64,000 bases of DNA, taken from positions 7,333,399-7,397,398 of the forward strand of contig CM035171.1 in NCBI GenBank assembly GCA_020205615.1. The letters run 5' to 3'. Every line of letters starts with the position of its first letter. Within the stretch, counting starts at the first letter, position 1. Positions 36,040-47,963 of the stretch are shown piece by piece. A model generated the notes under the pieces. It was given only the letters and a program-made list of their open reading frames with translations, ran no database searches and was not told the origin of the DNA. Source of the DNA: Panax quinquefolius. Its lineage: Eukaryota; Streptophyta; Magnoliopsida; Apiales; Araliaceae. The position numbers and the translations under genes are program-made.

Positions 36040-36235
36040 TATTCATCTTTGCAGACCACAAAAGAAAGATATTCATCATCGTCATGTTCATCTCAACACT
36101 GCTCATCTTTGCACTAAAAGGCCAAAGATATTCATCACTCGATCGTTTCATTTAAGCACTGTTCATCTTCGCACTACGTGCCAAATATATTCTTCAGAAT
36201 CATTCATCTTTGCACTACGGGCCAAAGATATTCAA
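36040..36235 (-). repeat. Hairpin array of E3 3' LTR
   Basis: Four units are seen: CATCTTTGCA paired with CAAAGATA three times, and a more diverged CATCTTCGCACTACGTGCCA unit. Counterparts lie at 41848-42035 in the other LTR. Confidence 0.75.
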
Positions 36236-36479
36236 TAATATCATCATTTAAGACCGAGGATGATGAAAATATTTTTAAAAAACGAATCCAAAGGAAACAA
36301 AATGACAAGGATTAAGGATTCGTACTTGGTTTTATCCACGTCCAAAAATACCTCGAAAATAATCATAGTGGTGTAAAATTCAAGAATGATCAAAACATGG
36401 ATACAATCAGTTTGCTAGTATCCAAAATAGATATTTTGACGAAAAAGAAGAAATTTTATTTTTAAATTGAATAGTGCCG

Positions 36480-36665
36480 ATACGTGAATAGTGGTCAGAT
36501 ATCGTGAATAAAGGCCGTATCACGTGAATAAGAACTCAACACCAAAAGATAGAAATTCCACAAAAAAAACATTTTCACGCTTACATGAATAGTACTCGTG
36601 AATAAGAACTCGTGAATAAGAACTCATGAATAGTAACTCATGAATAAGAACTCATGAATAAGTAA
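36480..36665 (-). repeat. Short GTGAATA tandem repeats in E3 LTR
   Basis: ATAGTACTCGTGAATAAGAA and variants (CATGAATAGTAACT) repeat about every 13-15 bp. Related but shorter runs occur at 27788-27870 in the solo LTR and 42280-42470 in the E3 partner LTR. Confidence 0.6.
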
Positions 36666-38192
36666 CCCCAGACATGAACAAGTTCCAAATTTGATAAAAA
36701 CTTCAGATCAACATTTCAAAGATAATGATATCAAGAAATAATATCATTACGAAAAAAAAATAATATCCCTTACCTCAAAGAATTAGTACTTCGGAAGGAA
36801 AGGTCAAGTGATCTTTGAATGAAACTTGTCTTTGAATAAAGAACTCTCAAAGTATCTAAATACTCACAAAATACGCTCAATAATATAGAGAGAGAGAAAA
36901 CTTTGTTTCGGTGTGATTTTCAATTCTAACTTAGCCCTCTATTTATAGAAAATGTTAGCCCCACCAAGGCAGACTTGACCTTTCTTACCGATGGCTTTAC
37001 TCGCTACTATTGCCACCCACCATATTTGAAATAAAATTCAGCACATTTTTTCACCAACCACAAGTGGGGCCCACTCAATTCTAGAATTTTCCACCAAAAT
37101 CAATTATAACCCCGATTTCCGAATCGACACCTCTTAAAATTCATAACAAATCATTCGTGAATTTTTAACGGTTCAAAATTTGTGGACATATACTCAACTT
37201 ATGTATGTATAACATACCCAAAAATTACCACAATCCAACTATCGGATTAAAAATTATAACCCCGCAATATATCTCAAAACCCCCGATTTAATTTTTAATA
37301 CCTCCAATCCGATAAAATACCGATAAAACACCTCAACATAATTTCTTCATTTATAACCACATAAATAAATCCATCATTTATATCCACATAAAATAAATAT
37401 TTCTTTATCATATGAATCAATAATTAATTATTCACAAATAATATTACGAGAATCACAATTATGACAACCAGGTAGCTTCTCAGAAAGAGGGGCTTTCCAA
37501 TAAGGATCTCTCCTTATCAAGCGCAATTAATTAGTGACCAAACCTCTCCTTAGATGTAACTTTCTAGACATTGCCAATAATGTTATCTAATAATATTATT
37601 CAAATAATATGAATTATTGATCCGATAATGGGAAATCATGCGGGTGACAATTATCAAAACAATAATAATATAAAATATCAACGCAACAATTATTGAATCA
37701 ATAAAATAAAATATTGAACAAAGAATTCACCGTGAAAATTATTGAGTAGTGCCATCTTACGCATTTAATCAATAATTCAACAATCTTTGTAATCACGTAT
37801 GTCTTCATCGCAATGACCACGCCAGACATCGTATTTTAACCACCGGAATATTCCAAATCCTTAATCTGTAACAACTACGCCATTATTTATAACCACCCAA
37901 ACTTTGTTGTTTTCCTCATCCAATCGCTTTCAGTTATGGGGCCCACATACGGTCGCTACTGGTCAGATTTAATATTCCCCGACAAAGATTCGAATATTCC
38001 GACAAGCGATTTAATATTCCACGACCAAACGAAATATTCCCAGACAAAAATGAATATTTTATAACCACTTGCTTATTTTGAAATATTTATGTATTTAACC
38101 CTTAACTATCCACATTAATCAAATCAACCCTTACTATTTTAAAATAATAAATAAAGGAAATTCCTTTTATTTAAAAAATTTCTGGTCTTACA

Positions 38193-39090
38193 ACCTCCCT
38201 CCTTATGAAATTTCATCCTCGAAATCGACGTGACGTACTGGTGTGTTTCGAAAAGATGAGGATACCTCGCTTTCATTTCCGCTTTCCAATTCCTGTGTCA
38301 TTTCCTCTATAAAGCATGATTCCTCCACAAAACTTTAACTTGTGGTATGACCTTTCATGTAGTAGGGCATGCTCCTTCCTATCCAAGATCTTGACAGTAC
38401 CTCCTCATACGTTAAGTCTTCTATTATCTCGTCCGGCTCTAACTCAATGACGTAGTTCGGGTCGTAACATCGATACGTGAAAAACGTTATGAACACGCCA
38501 TCATACTTGGCGGTAAAACGAGTCTATAGGCCACGCTTCTATTCGATCGAGAATTTCAACCGGATTAATAAATCGAAGGTTTGAGCTTTCCTCACCTCAC
38601 CGATTCTCGGTTTTGAAATAACAACTTCTTCCACCTCCTTCTTCAAATTCATCATCTCCGGTGTGTGGCTTGAATGACTTTTAACTTTATCGATTAAAGT
38701 CGATTATACTCAGATATCATCACGTGCATCAGATATCATCAATGTGGGTACCTAGAGTTTTCATCTCCATCTCTATTATTTGTATATTATACTGAAATTA
38801 GTCTTTGACAACATCGTACTTTCGTATCTTGATAATGATCTTCTACTCAATACGTCGCCTACCACGCTTGCTTTTCCAGGATGGCATGGTCGTAACATGT
38901 ATTTGAAATGAGTCTCCTCTTGAGTTCTTCAAGCTCTTCCCACATTCCTCGCTTCCATTCGAATTTTGTATCTCTACGAGTTAGCTACGTTAATGGAATA
39001 GCGATTCGAGAATATCCTTCAACGATATCTCCGATAATAACCAACTAAGCTGAAAACTACGATTTCGATTACCGACTTAGGTTGTTCTCA
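38193..39090 (-). pseudogene. E3 integrase tail and scrambled pol remnants
   Basis: Inverted polypurine tract (38193-38207) is followed by the chromodomain-like tail (about 38280-38560) in several frames. The sequence then jumps to the integrase spacer (38660-38790), to the RNase H/integrase boundary (38790-38880), and to a short RNase H upstream piece (38890-39090). The integrase core and most of RNase H and RT are absent, so deletions are internal and multiple. Confidence 0.65.
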
Positions 39091-39230
39091 ATCGTGACTC
39101 ATATCCCAACCTTGGATAAAGACGTCACAATGACACCTATCGCTTTACTATCGCATCGAATATGACGTCCCTTACAGAGAGTTCGCTTAGGTGAATTCCA
39201 CAAAGGAAGTCACAAGATAAAGGCTCATGT
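39091..39230 (-). repeat. Short inserted module M, copy 3
   Basis: On the minus strand the module reads GAGCCTTTATCTTGTGACTTC ... GAGTCACGATTGAG. The core is GCGAACTCTCTGTAAGGGAC. Here it joins the RT remnants of E3. Confidence 0.55.
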
Positions 39231-41080
39231 ACCAAATTCTATAGTTGAATTTTTAACTCACGAAGTTCAATAGAGCCATTCGATATGAGATTTTACAAAT
39301 GAGTTTTGTCTGGGGTTCAAAGTCGATACAAAATTTAATATCGATCTTTGGGAGTAAGCCAAGAAATTCTTCGTAAAAATACGTCGGAAAAATCAATAAC
39401 AACAAGAATATTATTCAAATCGACGTGTCTTTATTCAAATCCATAACACGGACTAAGAAAACTTGACATCCGTAATAAACGAATGACTTCATGGCTTGAT
39501 ATGAAAATGTTTGATTACAATGGTTTGATTGTTTGAATTCAATAACGAGAGTTGCTTAGAATATGAAAACTAACAACCTTACAAAAGCAATCAATTTGGC
39601 ATGATGAGTAGTTAACCTTAAAATCACATCAAAAGCAAATATCTCTATAGAAATAAGGTTAACGTGTAATGTGATAGTGCCAACTGAATCAAGCAAGATT
39701 TCTAAACAACGGATGTAATGAAAGTTTCTCCTAATGGAGTCTCCACAGATAGGTCAAAGTTTAATTTCTCCGTAGTCAAGTTCAAACGTTGAAATGCGCA
39801 AGCAAGAGATAAAAGAATGGGTAGAACCCAGATCTAGTAAGGTATATACTTCGCAAGAATTTATAATTAACTAACCTGCTAACTTCGTTCGTTCCTCGAT
39901 TTTGACGGGCCACGACAAACGCTTCTTCCGTGAATCGTTGACTTTGACTTTTCTCGACATCCTTTTGAGTCACCGCCTCACAAGACTAGGTTTCGATATC
40001 GCATAATCTCGAAAGCGATGTGTCCTTCTTTTCCACAATTATAACATACCTTAAACTGTTAGGCGGCGGGTTTGGGGTGATATATCCCTCTTTCCGCATT
40101 TTGTAACATCGACCGGTGGTCTTTCTCCTCCTCGGAACCGGCTTGCCACACTCGGCGTTGCCGACGTCTTCACATAGGTCGTTGTTGAATCTCCTCTTTT
40201 TAAAATCTCCTCCCAACTCGCTTCTTCTATTTTCATGGCCATGATTACCACCAAGAGTGGTTACCGCCTTTGTCCGTATTCTTCTTTCTCCGCCGGTTAT
40301 CGTTATTCGATGATCGCTATCTTGATTATGATCTCAGTTATGGTCCCTCGATTGAACGTACTCGTTATCTCGCTTTCTAACAATCGAGCCTGCTTACAAA
40401 CATCCGAATAGAGAGAAAATTTATGAGAATGAGATATCGACGTATCTTGGGGTTTCAAACCTCTAAGAAACATCCGCGTCATCGCTCCTCATTCTCCACC
40501 AAATGAGGTGCAAACTGGATAACTCCGCGAACTTCGCCTCGTCTTTGGACACCGCCATGTTATTCTCGCTTCTAGTCTAATAAACTCCACTTCCTTCATA
40601 TAGACGAAATACTTTCGTGGAAGTACTTGTCATTGAACTGCTTTCAAACGCGTCTCCACGACATACGCCGAGTGCGGTGGATGGGTACGCTTCTACGATT
40701 CCCACCAATGTCCGCTCACCACGGAACATAAAAGTAGCGAATGGAACTTTCTGTTCCTTCGCATCCCAAGACATCGAATATCTTGGTAATTTGCTTGACC
40801 CATGTTTTCACGCCATGATCGGATCTGCTTTCCCCGCAATTACGTGGTCCCAACTCTTTGAATCGCTTGTTGTGACCACCCATGAATTACTATCATTTCT
40901 CCTCAGTATTTTGAACACGAGTCTCCTCGTCTCGATTTTGCATGAACTGCAAAAACTTCTAAACATCCCCTCGCTCCTCATCTCGCTTTCAATGGTGTTG
41001 TTCTTCACAGGAGGAACATTGCCACGACTTGTTGCACGTTCTCCTCGTTGGTGAGTCTGAGCATCTCCACTCTGTCTCAT
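39231..41080 (-). pseudogene. E3 RT start, protease and gag remnants
   Basis: The minus strand shows the protease-RT linker (39235-39330), protease (39600-39960, active site reading D-L-G-S in DNA near 39820), a damaged zinc knuckle (CYNCGKEGH near 40030-40060, last Cys lost), a basic Gly/Arg-rich stretch (40100-40330) and capsid (40380-41080). Frames change repeatedly. The gag start is near 41080 (inverted ATGAGACAGAGTGGAG), where the leader matches the other elements. Confidence 0.7.
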
Positions 41081-41281
41081 TTACTCCATCATTAATATTC
41101 TCAATTCGACATTCTCAAATCATGTCATAAAATAAGGGGTTAATTAAGGAAATCAATATATCACATAATATCCCTATATACTGACTAACTAACAAATAAG
41201 CTTAGTAGGACACACTAACAAGGATTTTACTCGCCTCTCCCCTCTAGTTCTATTCCCCGATCTCCGCCAGAGATCATATCC

Positions 41282-41300
41282 CTAAGCTTTGATACCAACC
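41282..41300 (-). other. E3 primer-binding site
   Basis: Inverted, the site reads GGTTGGTATCAAAGCTTAG directly beside the LTR. It is the least damaged primer site in the window and resembles the complement of initiator Met-tRNA. Confidence 0.75.
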
Positions 41301-44033
41301 GTGGCGCCCCAAAATAGGTCCATTCCATCCAACCCATTCTCGAGTCGCCAAATACATGGTATAGAAATAACTACAACTTTATTATTACAACAAGAAAAGC
41401 GTGAGTTTGAATACAAATATTATCTTCAGACAATATCTATACTCAAATAAATCCTCATCACATTTATTGATACATTATTTTACAATAATGGTGAGGACTA
41501 CTAAACAACTCTCTCTAGAACCTTCATTCCATACCCCGACTAGTACTCGCTACATTCTCGCCTCCTGAGAAGAAAAATGGAACAACAAGGAAAAGGGTGA
41601 GCTCAACTAGCCCAAAGAAAGAATGTTATGACTAAGATAATATAGAACAAATTATCGTTAGTCTTCAACAGGAAAAAATCGATAGAATACAATGACAACA
41701 AGTTTCGGATCAATATTCGCATGAAATAATAATTCATAGAAGAGTTACGTAGAATGAAATCTACTATAATCTATGAATTTAACGATCCATCATCAATATT
41801 TTATCCTCAGTAACATCAATCAATATTCATCTCAAATCAAATATTCATCTTTGCACTACAGCCAAAGATATTCATCGATCGGTCATGTTCATCTCAACAC
41901 TGCTCATCTTTGCACTAAAGGCCAAAGATATTCATCATCGGTCGTGTTCATTTAAGCACTGCTCATCTTCGCACTACACAGCCAAATATATTCTTCAGAA
42001 ATCATTCATCTTTGCACTACAGGCCAAAGATATTCAATAATATCATCATTTAAGACTGAGGATGATGAAAAATATTTTTAAAGAAACGAATCCAGTGAAA
42101 CAAAATGACAAGGATTAAGGATTCGTACTTGGTTTTATCCACGTCCAAAAATACCTCGAAAAATAATCATAGTGGTGTAAAATTCAAGAATGATCAAAAC
42201 ATGGATACAATCAAAGTTAGTATCCAAAATAGATATTTTGAGACGAAAAGAAGAAATTTTATTTTTCTATTGAATAGTGCAGTATATCGTGAATAAAGGT
42301 CAGATATCGTGAATAAAGTCCGATATCGTGAATAAGAACTCAGACACCAAAAAGATAGAAATTCCACAAAAAAACATTTTCACGCTTATGAATAGTACTC
42401 GTGAATAAGAACTCGTGAATAAGTAACTCATGAATAGTAACTCGTGAATAAGAACTCATGAATAGTAACCCCGACATGAACAAGTTCCAAATTTGATAAA
42501 ACTTCAGATCAACATTTCAAAGATAATGATATTGAAGAAATAATATCATTACGAAAAAAAATAATATCCCTTACCTCAAAGAATTAGTACTTGGGAAGGA
42601 AAGGTCGGAAGTGATCTTTGAATGAAACTTGATCTTTGAATGTGAGAACTCTCAAAGTATCTAAATACTCACAAAATACGCCTCAATAATATAGAGAGAA
42701 AAGAGAAAAACTTTGTTTCTCGGTGTGATTTTCAATTCTAACTTAGCCCTCTATTTATAGGAAAATGTTAGCCGTACCAAGCGCGAGACTTGACTGCTAC
42801 TCACGATGGCTTTACTCTTACTACTATTGCCACCCACCATATTTGAAATAAAATTCAGCACATTTTTTCACCAACCACAAGTGGGGCCCACTCAATTCTA
42901 GAATTTTCCACCAAAATCAATTATAACCCCGATTTAATCGACACCTCTTAAAATTCATAACAAATCATTCGTGAATTTTTAACGGTTCAAAATTTGTGGA
43001 CATATACTCAACTTATGTATGTATAACATACCCAAAAATTACCACAATCCAACGGTCGGATTAAAAATTATAACCCCGCATGATATATCTCAAAACCCCG
43101 ATTTAATTTTTAATACCTCCAATCCGATAAAATATTGATAAAACACCTCAACATAATTTCTTCATTTATAACCACATAAATAAATCCATCATTTATATCC
43201 ACATAAAATAAATATTTCTTTATCATATGAATCAATAATTAATTATTCACAAATAATATTACGAATCACAATTATGACAACCGCATAGCTTCAGAGAAGA
43301 GGGCTTTCCAATAAGGATCTCTCCTTATTGGCGCCTTGCAATTAGGTGACCAAACCTCTCCTGTATGCGAACTTTCTAGACATTGCCAATAATGTTATCT
43401 AATAATATTATTCAAATAATATGAATTATTGATCCGATAATGGGAAATCTTTAAATGCGTTGACAATTATTGAAACAATAATAATATAAAATATCAACGC
43501 AACAATTATTGAATCAATAAAATAAAATATTGAATAAGAACTCACCGTGAAAATTATTGAGTAGTGCCATCTTACGCATGCGAATCAATAATTCAACAAT
43601 ATCTTTATCTTGATACCTGTGTAATCGTCTTTGCAACCACGCCAGACATCAGATTTTTAACCACCGGGTATTCCAACAAATCTTAATCTGTAAATAACTA
43701 CGCCAAGTTATTTATAACCACCCAAACTTTGTCGTTTTCCTCATCCAATCGCTTTCCGTTATGGGGCCCACACATGGTCATTGCTTGTCGCATCGATAAT
43801 ATTCCCGACAATCATTTATATTCCACGACCAAACGAATATTCCCCGACGATTTAATATTCCACGACCAAACGAATATTCCCAACAAAAATGAATATTTTA
43901 TAACTACTTGCTTATTTTGAAATATTTACGTATTTAACCCTTAACTATCCACATTAATCAAATCAACCCTTACTATTTCAAAATAATAAATAAAGGAAAT
44001 TCCTTTTTATTTAAAAAAAATTCGGGTCTTACA
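41301..44033 (-). mobile_element. E3 5' LTR
   Basis: The LTR starts GTGGCGCCCCAAAATAGG (a changed TGTGACGCCCCC) and ends TCGGGTCTTACA. It is nearly collinear with 35491-38192. The TATA box is inverted at 42751-42759, and the hairpin array is at 41848-42035. Confidence 0.9.
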
Positions 44034-45000
44034 AGCACTATTCACGAATACGGCACTATTAATCGAAAAATAAAATTTTCTTCTTTTTGTCCAAGATGTC
44101 TATTATGGTTACTATCTTTGATTGTATCCATGTTTTGATCTTTATTTTTGAATTCTGCTTCAAAATTGGTATTTATGAAGTATTATTGATCTTGGATAAA
44201 CTGTTATACGAATCCCTACTATTTGTCCTTCCGTTTCACTTGATTCGTTTTCTTTAAAATATTTTTCATCATCCTCGGTCTAAATGATGATATTACTAAA
44301 TATCTTCTACCAGTAGTGCAAAAAGATAAATGATTAATCGATGAATATCTTTGGCCTGTAGTGCAAAGATGAACATGTGTTGAGATGAACATGACCAACT
44401 GGTGATACAAATGAATATCTTTGGCCTGTAGTGCAAAGATGAATATTTGATTAAAGATGTATATTGATTGTTGTTACAGGGATAAAATAGTGATGATGGA
44501 CTTTTAAATCTTAGAAGATAGTAGAACTCATTATCTACTTGACTCTTCTAATGGATTCTTTGCTTTCCATTGCGAGTTGTTGATCTAAAACTTGTTGGCT
44601 ATTATATTTTATCGATTTTTCTCTTGAAGACTAACGATAATTTGTTGTATATTATCTTAGTCATAATATTATTCTTTGGGCTAGTTGAGCTCACCTTTTT
44701 CTTTTTTGTTCCATTTTCTCGGGAGGTGAGAACATATAGCGAGAACTAGTCGGTACGGAGTGATGGTTCTAGAAAGATGTTTTAGCGATCCTCACTATTT
44801 CGTAAAATCGTGTTTGAATAATTGTAACGAGGACTTATTTGAGTGTGGATATTGTCTAGAAGACAATATTTATATTTAAACTCACAGTATATGTTGTCAT
44901 AGTTTGCACGACAATTGTATTATTGAAGTTGTAGTTTGCTTTCTATACCATGTATTTGGCGACTCAAAATGGGTGTTGTATACCTATTTTGGGGGCGTCA
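44034..45000 (+). mobile_element. E1 3' LTR, second part
   Basis: The sequence resumes GCACTATTCACGAATACGGC and matches 15300-16265. Hairpin units are at 44298-44450, and it ends TTTTGGGGGCGTCA. Confidence 0.85.
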
Positions 45001-45562
45001 TAGCAGGGGTGATTCGATGATGTGGATTATTTATTGTAAAATTTGAGTCCCAAATGATAAAAGTCATGAAAAACCTTTTAAATCATAAAAGATAGTAGAT
45101 TTTATTCTCTACTTGACTCTTTTAATGGATTGCTTGTTCATTCATGATTAAACTTGATGTTGTTATATTTTATCGCTTTAACACTGTTTGAAGGCTAACG
45201 ATAATTTATTCTCGCATTATCTTAGTCATAATATTTCTTACTAGGCTAGTTGAGTTGAGCTTTCACCTTTCTTTCACCTTATTCTCTTGAAATGAGAACA
45301 TAGCGAGGGGACTAATCGAGGGAACTGAGTATCCATCCAAAGGATAGCATTTGTAGTTCTCACTATTCATCGAAAATAGTGTGTTAATAATTGTAATGAG
45401 GACTCCTTTTGAGTCAGTATAATCTCTAATAGACAATAATTGTATTCAAACTCATTATTATGTTTTGTCGTATTGCACTACCTGACAATTGTATTTGAAT
45501 TTTGTACCACGTATCCGGCAACCCAAGATGGGTGATGATACTCTAATTTTGGGGGCGTCACA
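45001..45562 (+). mobile_element. Family A LTR, copy A3, right part
   Basis: The segment begins GCAGGGGTGATTCGATGATG, equivalent to about 7590 in A2, and ends GGGGGCGTCACA at 45562, the right edge of the retrotransposon cluster. Confidence 0.75.
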
Positions 45563-46015
45563 GACAGTGACTATGTTGGGATTTTTTTAATTTTTTTTTA
45601 TAAGTATAGGAATAAGAACAAAAATAAAACTTGATAAATTTAAACCTATAGTGGGCAAAAAAAACTTGAACAATCACTAGGCTAAAAAACTAAACACACA
45701 AATATATAGAGTATTTACAAGCATAATTATCAGTTTCTTTGTAGTGAAGAATTTCTAATTATGGGTAGCCAGCCGCTTACCCAACCCAAGAAGAAGATGA
45801 TGCCGGAAGAATTTCACGTGTTTATAATTAATAATAAACTTTATTATTATAATTAATAATAAACTTTATTATTAAAAAGTAAGGATTTCAAAAATATTGT
45901 ATTATTACTTATATATATATCGGTCATCTATAGCTACTGATCGAATCGTCGTCCGGTCCGTCACTAAAGAGGATGAGTAAAGTGAGTAACAAACGGTGAA
46001 CTTAAGATCCGAACC

Positions 46016-46057
<42 letters not shown>

Positions 46058-46786
46058 GCAAACATATTATACACAAATGGATACAAATACAATCAACGAA
46101 TAAACAAACAAAGGCACAAATACAAAGTAAACCTTAGAAAAAGTGAATGAGCTTACTGCAAACAAAGGCACAAATACAATCAATGAACAGCAAACAAGTC
46201 TCTGAATACTAATCTTGAGGTTTGTACCATCCGGTTATCAACAAAACTTGGAGCATATCAACCCTAACTAATCAAGTACGGATCTCTCAATCAATTTATT
46301 ACCGAGACATGAAGATAGATGTATAGATTGAAAAATAGTTGAATTAACCCTTACATTATCGAACTGCCATGAAAGTCCCATATATAGCGACATTGTTGAA
46401 CCGGCATTGCCCTAATTTCTTAACTTTTGGATACACAATCACAATTAATGTAGAATATGTTAAATGAAAATCAGAAGAGTGAAAGAAATTAAGTTTGAAA
46501 GCTTTGAGCCAATCTCCTCCATCTTTACATGTTCTCACTTCTCGGTACCACTGGTACATCCGTACATACATGGCTTTTGTTTGAAGTCGAGTTCTATTAA
46601 CTTTATATTATATTATTACTTTTTTAATTTATATTTAAATATTTTTTAAGAATAAATTTATAATTATAATAATAAGATAAAATCTAATTTAAATTTGGAC
46701 GAAAAAACAAGGAAAGAGGGAATATTTTGTTAGGACAATTATTAATTATAAATATTTTTGAAAAATAAATTTCAAATGTATGTTGC
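45563..46786. other. AT-rich spacer, no gene recognised
   Basis: No coding frame with recognisable similarity was found on either strand. It contains a duplicated AATTAATAATAAACTTTATT segment (about 45828-45875) and a TA microsatellite at 46017. The short open frames near 46356-46649 look accidental. Confidence 0.5.
46017..46054. repeat. (TA)19 microsatellite
   Basis: This is an uninterrupted run of TA dinucleotides. Confidence 0.95.
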
Positions 46787-47274
46787 TAGGGGTGTTCAAC
46801 CTGGTTTTTCTTAGACCCTAGATCTTAGAAAGAAATCGAATCGCTAAATCTTAATACCGATCTGATCAGGTTGGACCGGTATATTAGAATCGTGTATGGG
46901 TTTCTATCTGCTTTTTCTACAAAAATTAATATAATTATTATTTTTATTATTATTTTTTTATTTTTTTTATTTTTATTATTATTATTATTATAATCATTAT
47001 TTTATTATTATTATTATTATAATCATTATTTTATTTTTATTATTATAATCATTATTTATTATTATTATTATTAATAATAATAAAAAAATAAAAAATCGGT
47101 ATAATCCTATCCCTATTTCGATTTTTACTTAGAACCATAAAAACGCCGAATCGAAATTCCAAGATGCAAAAAAACCAGATATATCGTTTTTTTGTAATTT
47201 AATCGATTGATTTTTTTATACTTAGAACCAATCGATTTAGAAAACCGAAAAACCGAAAAAAATGAACACCCCTA
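46787..47274. mobile_element. hAT-type MITE upstream of ATXR3
   Basis: A 488-bp element has perfect 12-bp terminal inverted repeats, TAGGGGTGTTCA at 46787-46798 and TGAACACCCCTA at 47263-47274. It is flanked by the perfect 8-bp direct repeat TATGTTGC (46779-46786 and 47275-47282). An 8-bp duplication is diagnostic of hAT transposases. The inside is AT-rich, with an ATT/TTA-rich tract (about 46928-47085) and repeated CGGTTTTT/AAAAACCG near the ends. It has no coding frame, so it needed a transposase supplied elsewhere. It ends about 160 bp before the presumed ATXR3 transcript start. Confidence 0.95.
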
Positions 47275-47429
47275 TATGTTGCTATAGCTTAACTAAAAGA
47301 AGTCATAAGCTCAAATTTTTTATTGAGTAACAAACAATTTAATGATTTACTTTGCTAAGTGCTTGGAGGGGTATTTTATTTATTTTTCATTATCGTCAAT
47401 AAAAATATATACGGGGTAACAAGAACAGT

Positions 47430-47963
47430 TAGAACTCCTTCCGTCTCAGGCCCAAGCACCAACTCACAACAGAGCAACAACGATAAAGATACATAGGAAG
47501 AAGAAAACAGAGAAAAATTTACAGAGAGATTCGTCTTCAGCTATTCTTTCTAACCCCTTTTTATCGATCTGTCTTCTTATTCCCACGACTTCTCTTCCTC
47601 TGTTCGATTCGAAACCTCCGAAGATTCATTCCTCGATCCATCGGCTCAGCTATTCAATTCATACTCGTAAGTTTTCAGTAATTATTAGATTTGAATACCT
47701 AGTTTTTTTTAATCTATACGCTTTTTCTGAAATTTTCTTTTTCCAAGTTTGGAGTTTGTATTTATCTTTTTTTCTTTCAAAACCCTACATTGCTTCGTTG
47801 TATAATTTGCTTCTTGTTTTGTAATCTTTTTGTTTGTTTGTTTATTAAACTAGGGGTTTTGGTCGTTCCGAAGATTGAAGCGACTGCAGTATGAGCATCG
47901 ATAGCCCCGGGGAAGGGGATAATTAGGGTTTCTTTTCGCTTTTGAGGATTTGTTCGGTCTCCC
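47430..47963 (+). promoter_or_regulatory. ATXR3: ATXR3 5' leader with probable intron
   Basis: A CT-rich leader typical of plant 5' UTRs begins around 47430-47520. A consensus donor ACTC|GTAAGT at 47667 and an acceptor ACTGCAG ending at 47889 suggest a 223-bp leader intron. The transcript start is inferred from composition only. Confidence 0.45.
47891..47926 (+). CDS. Upstream ORF of ATXR3, 11 codons
   Basis: ATGAGCATCGAT through TAATTAG encodes MSIDSPGEGDN and a stop, ending 37 bases before the main ATG. It starts two bases after the proposed leader-intron acceptor, so it would be in the mature mRNA whether or not that intron is spliced. A short upstream frame this close to the main start can lower or regulate translation, but its use here is inference. 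Confidence 0.4.
   Translation: MSIDSPGEGDN

Larger units (their letters stand above)
35491..38192 (-). mobile_element. E3 3' LTR
   Basis: The LTR runs from TGTGACGCCCCCAAAATAGG to CTGGTCTTACA. The hairpin array is at about 36040-36235 (inverted) and the TATA box is inverted at 36949-36957. A run of short GTGAATAAGAACTC-like repeats lies at about 36480-36665. Confidence 0.9.
35491..44033 (-). mobile_element. Ty3/gypsy element E3, nested in the E1 3' LTR (minus strand)
   Basis: Two family B LTRs (35491-38192 and 41301-44033, about 2.7 kb each) enclose only 3.1 kb of internal DNA. GCACT precedes the element (35486-35490) and recurs at 44035-44039, one base after the LTR end, so a 5-bp target duplication is likely. 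The interrupted LTR sequence reads on across the site. Internal DNA keeps primer site, gag, protease, a little RT and the integrase tail, while RNase H and the integrase core are gone. E3 would depend on proteins from another element. Near-identical LTRs make it the youngest full element here. Confidence 0.9.
13791..45000 (+). mobile_element. Chromovirus-type Ty3/gypsy element E1 with nested insertions
   Basis: The order is LTR (13791-16265), primer site, gag, protease, RT, RNase H, [E2 at 19475-32397], integrase with chromodomain-like tail, polypurine tract, and LTR (33968-35490 resuming at 44034-45000, split by E3). With nested insertions removed it is about 9.7 kb, a normal length for a Tekay/Del-like element. 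LTRs start TGTAAGAACC or TGTAAGACCC and end GGGCGTCA. The flanks (TTTCT on the left, TAGCA on the right) do not match, so no target duplication is visible. All frames are broken. Confidence 0.8.
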
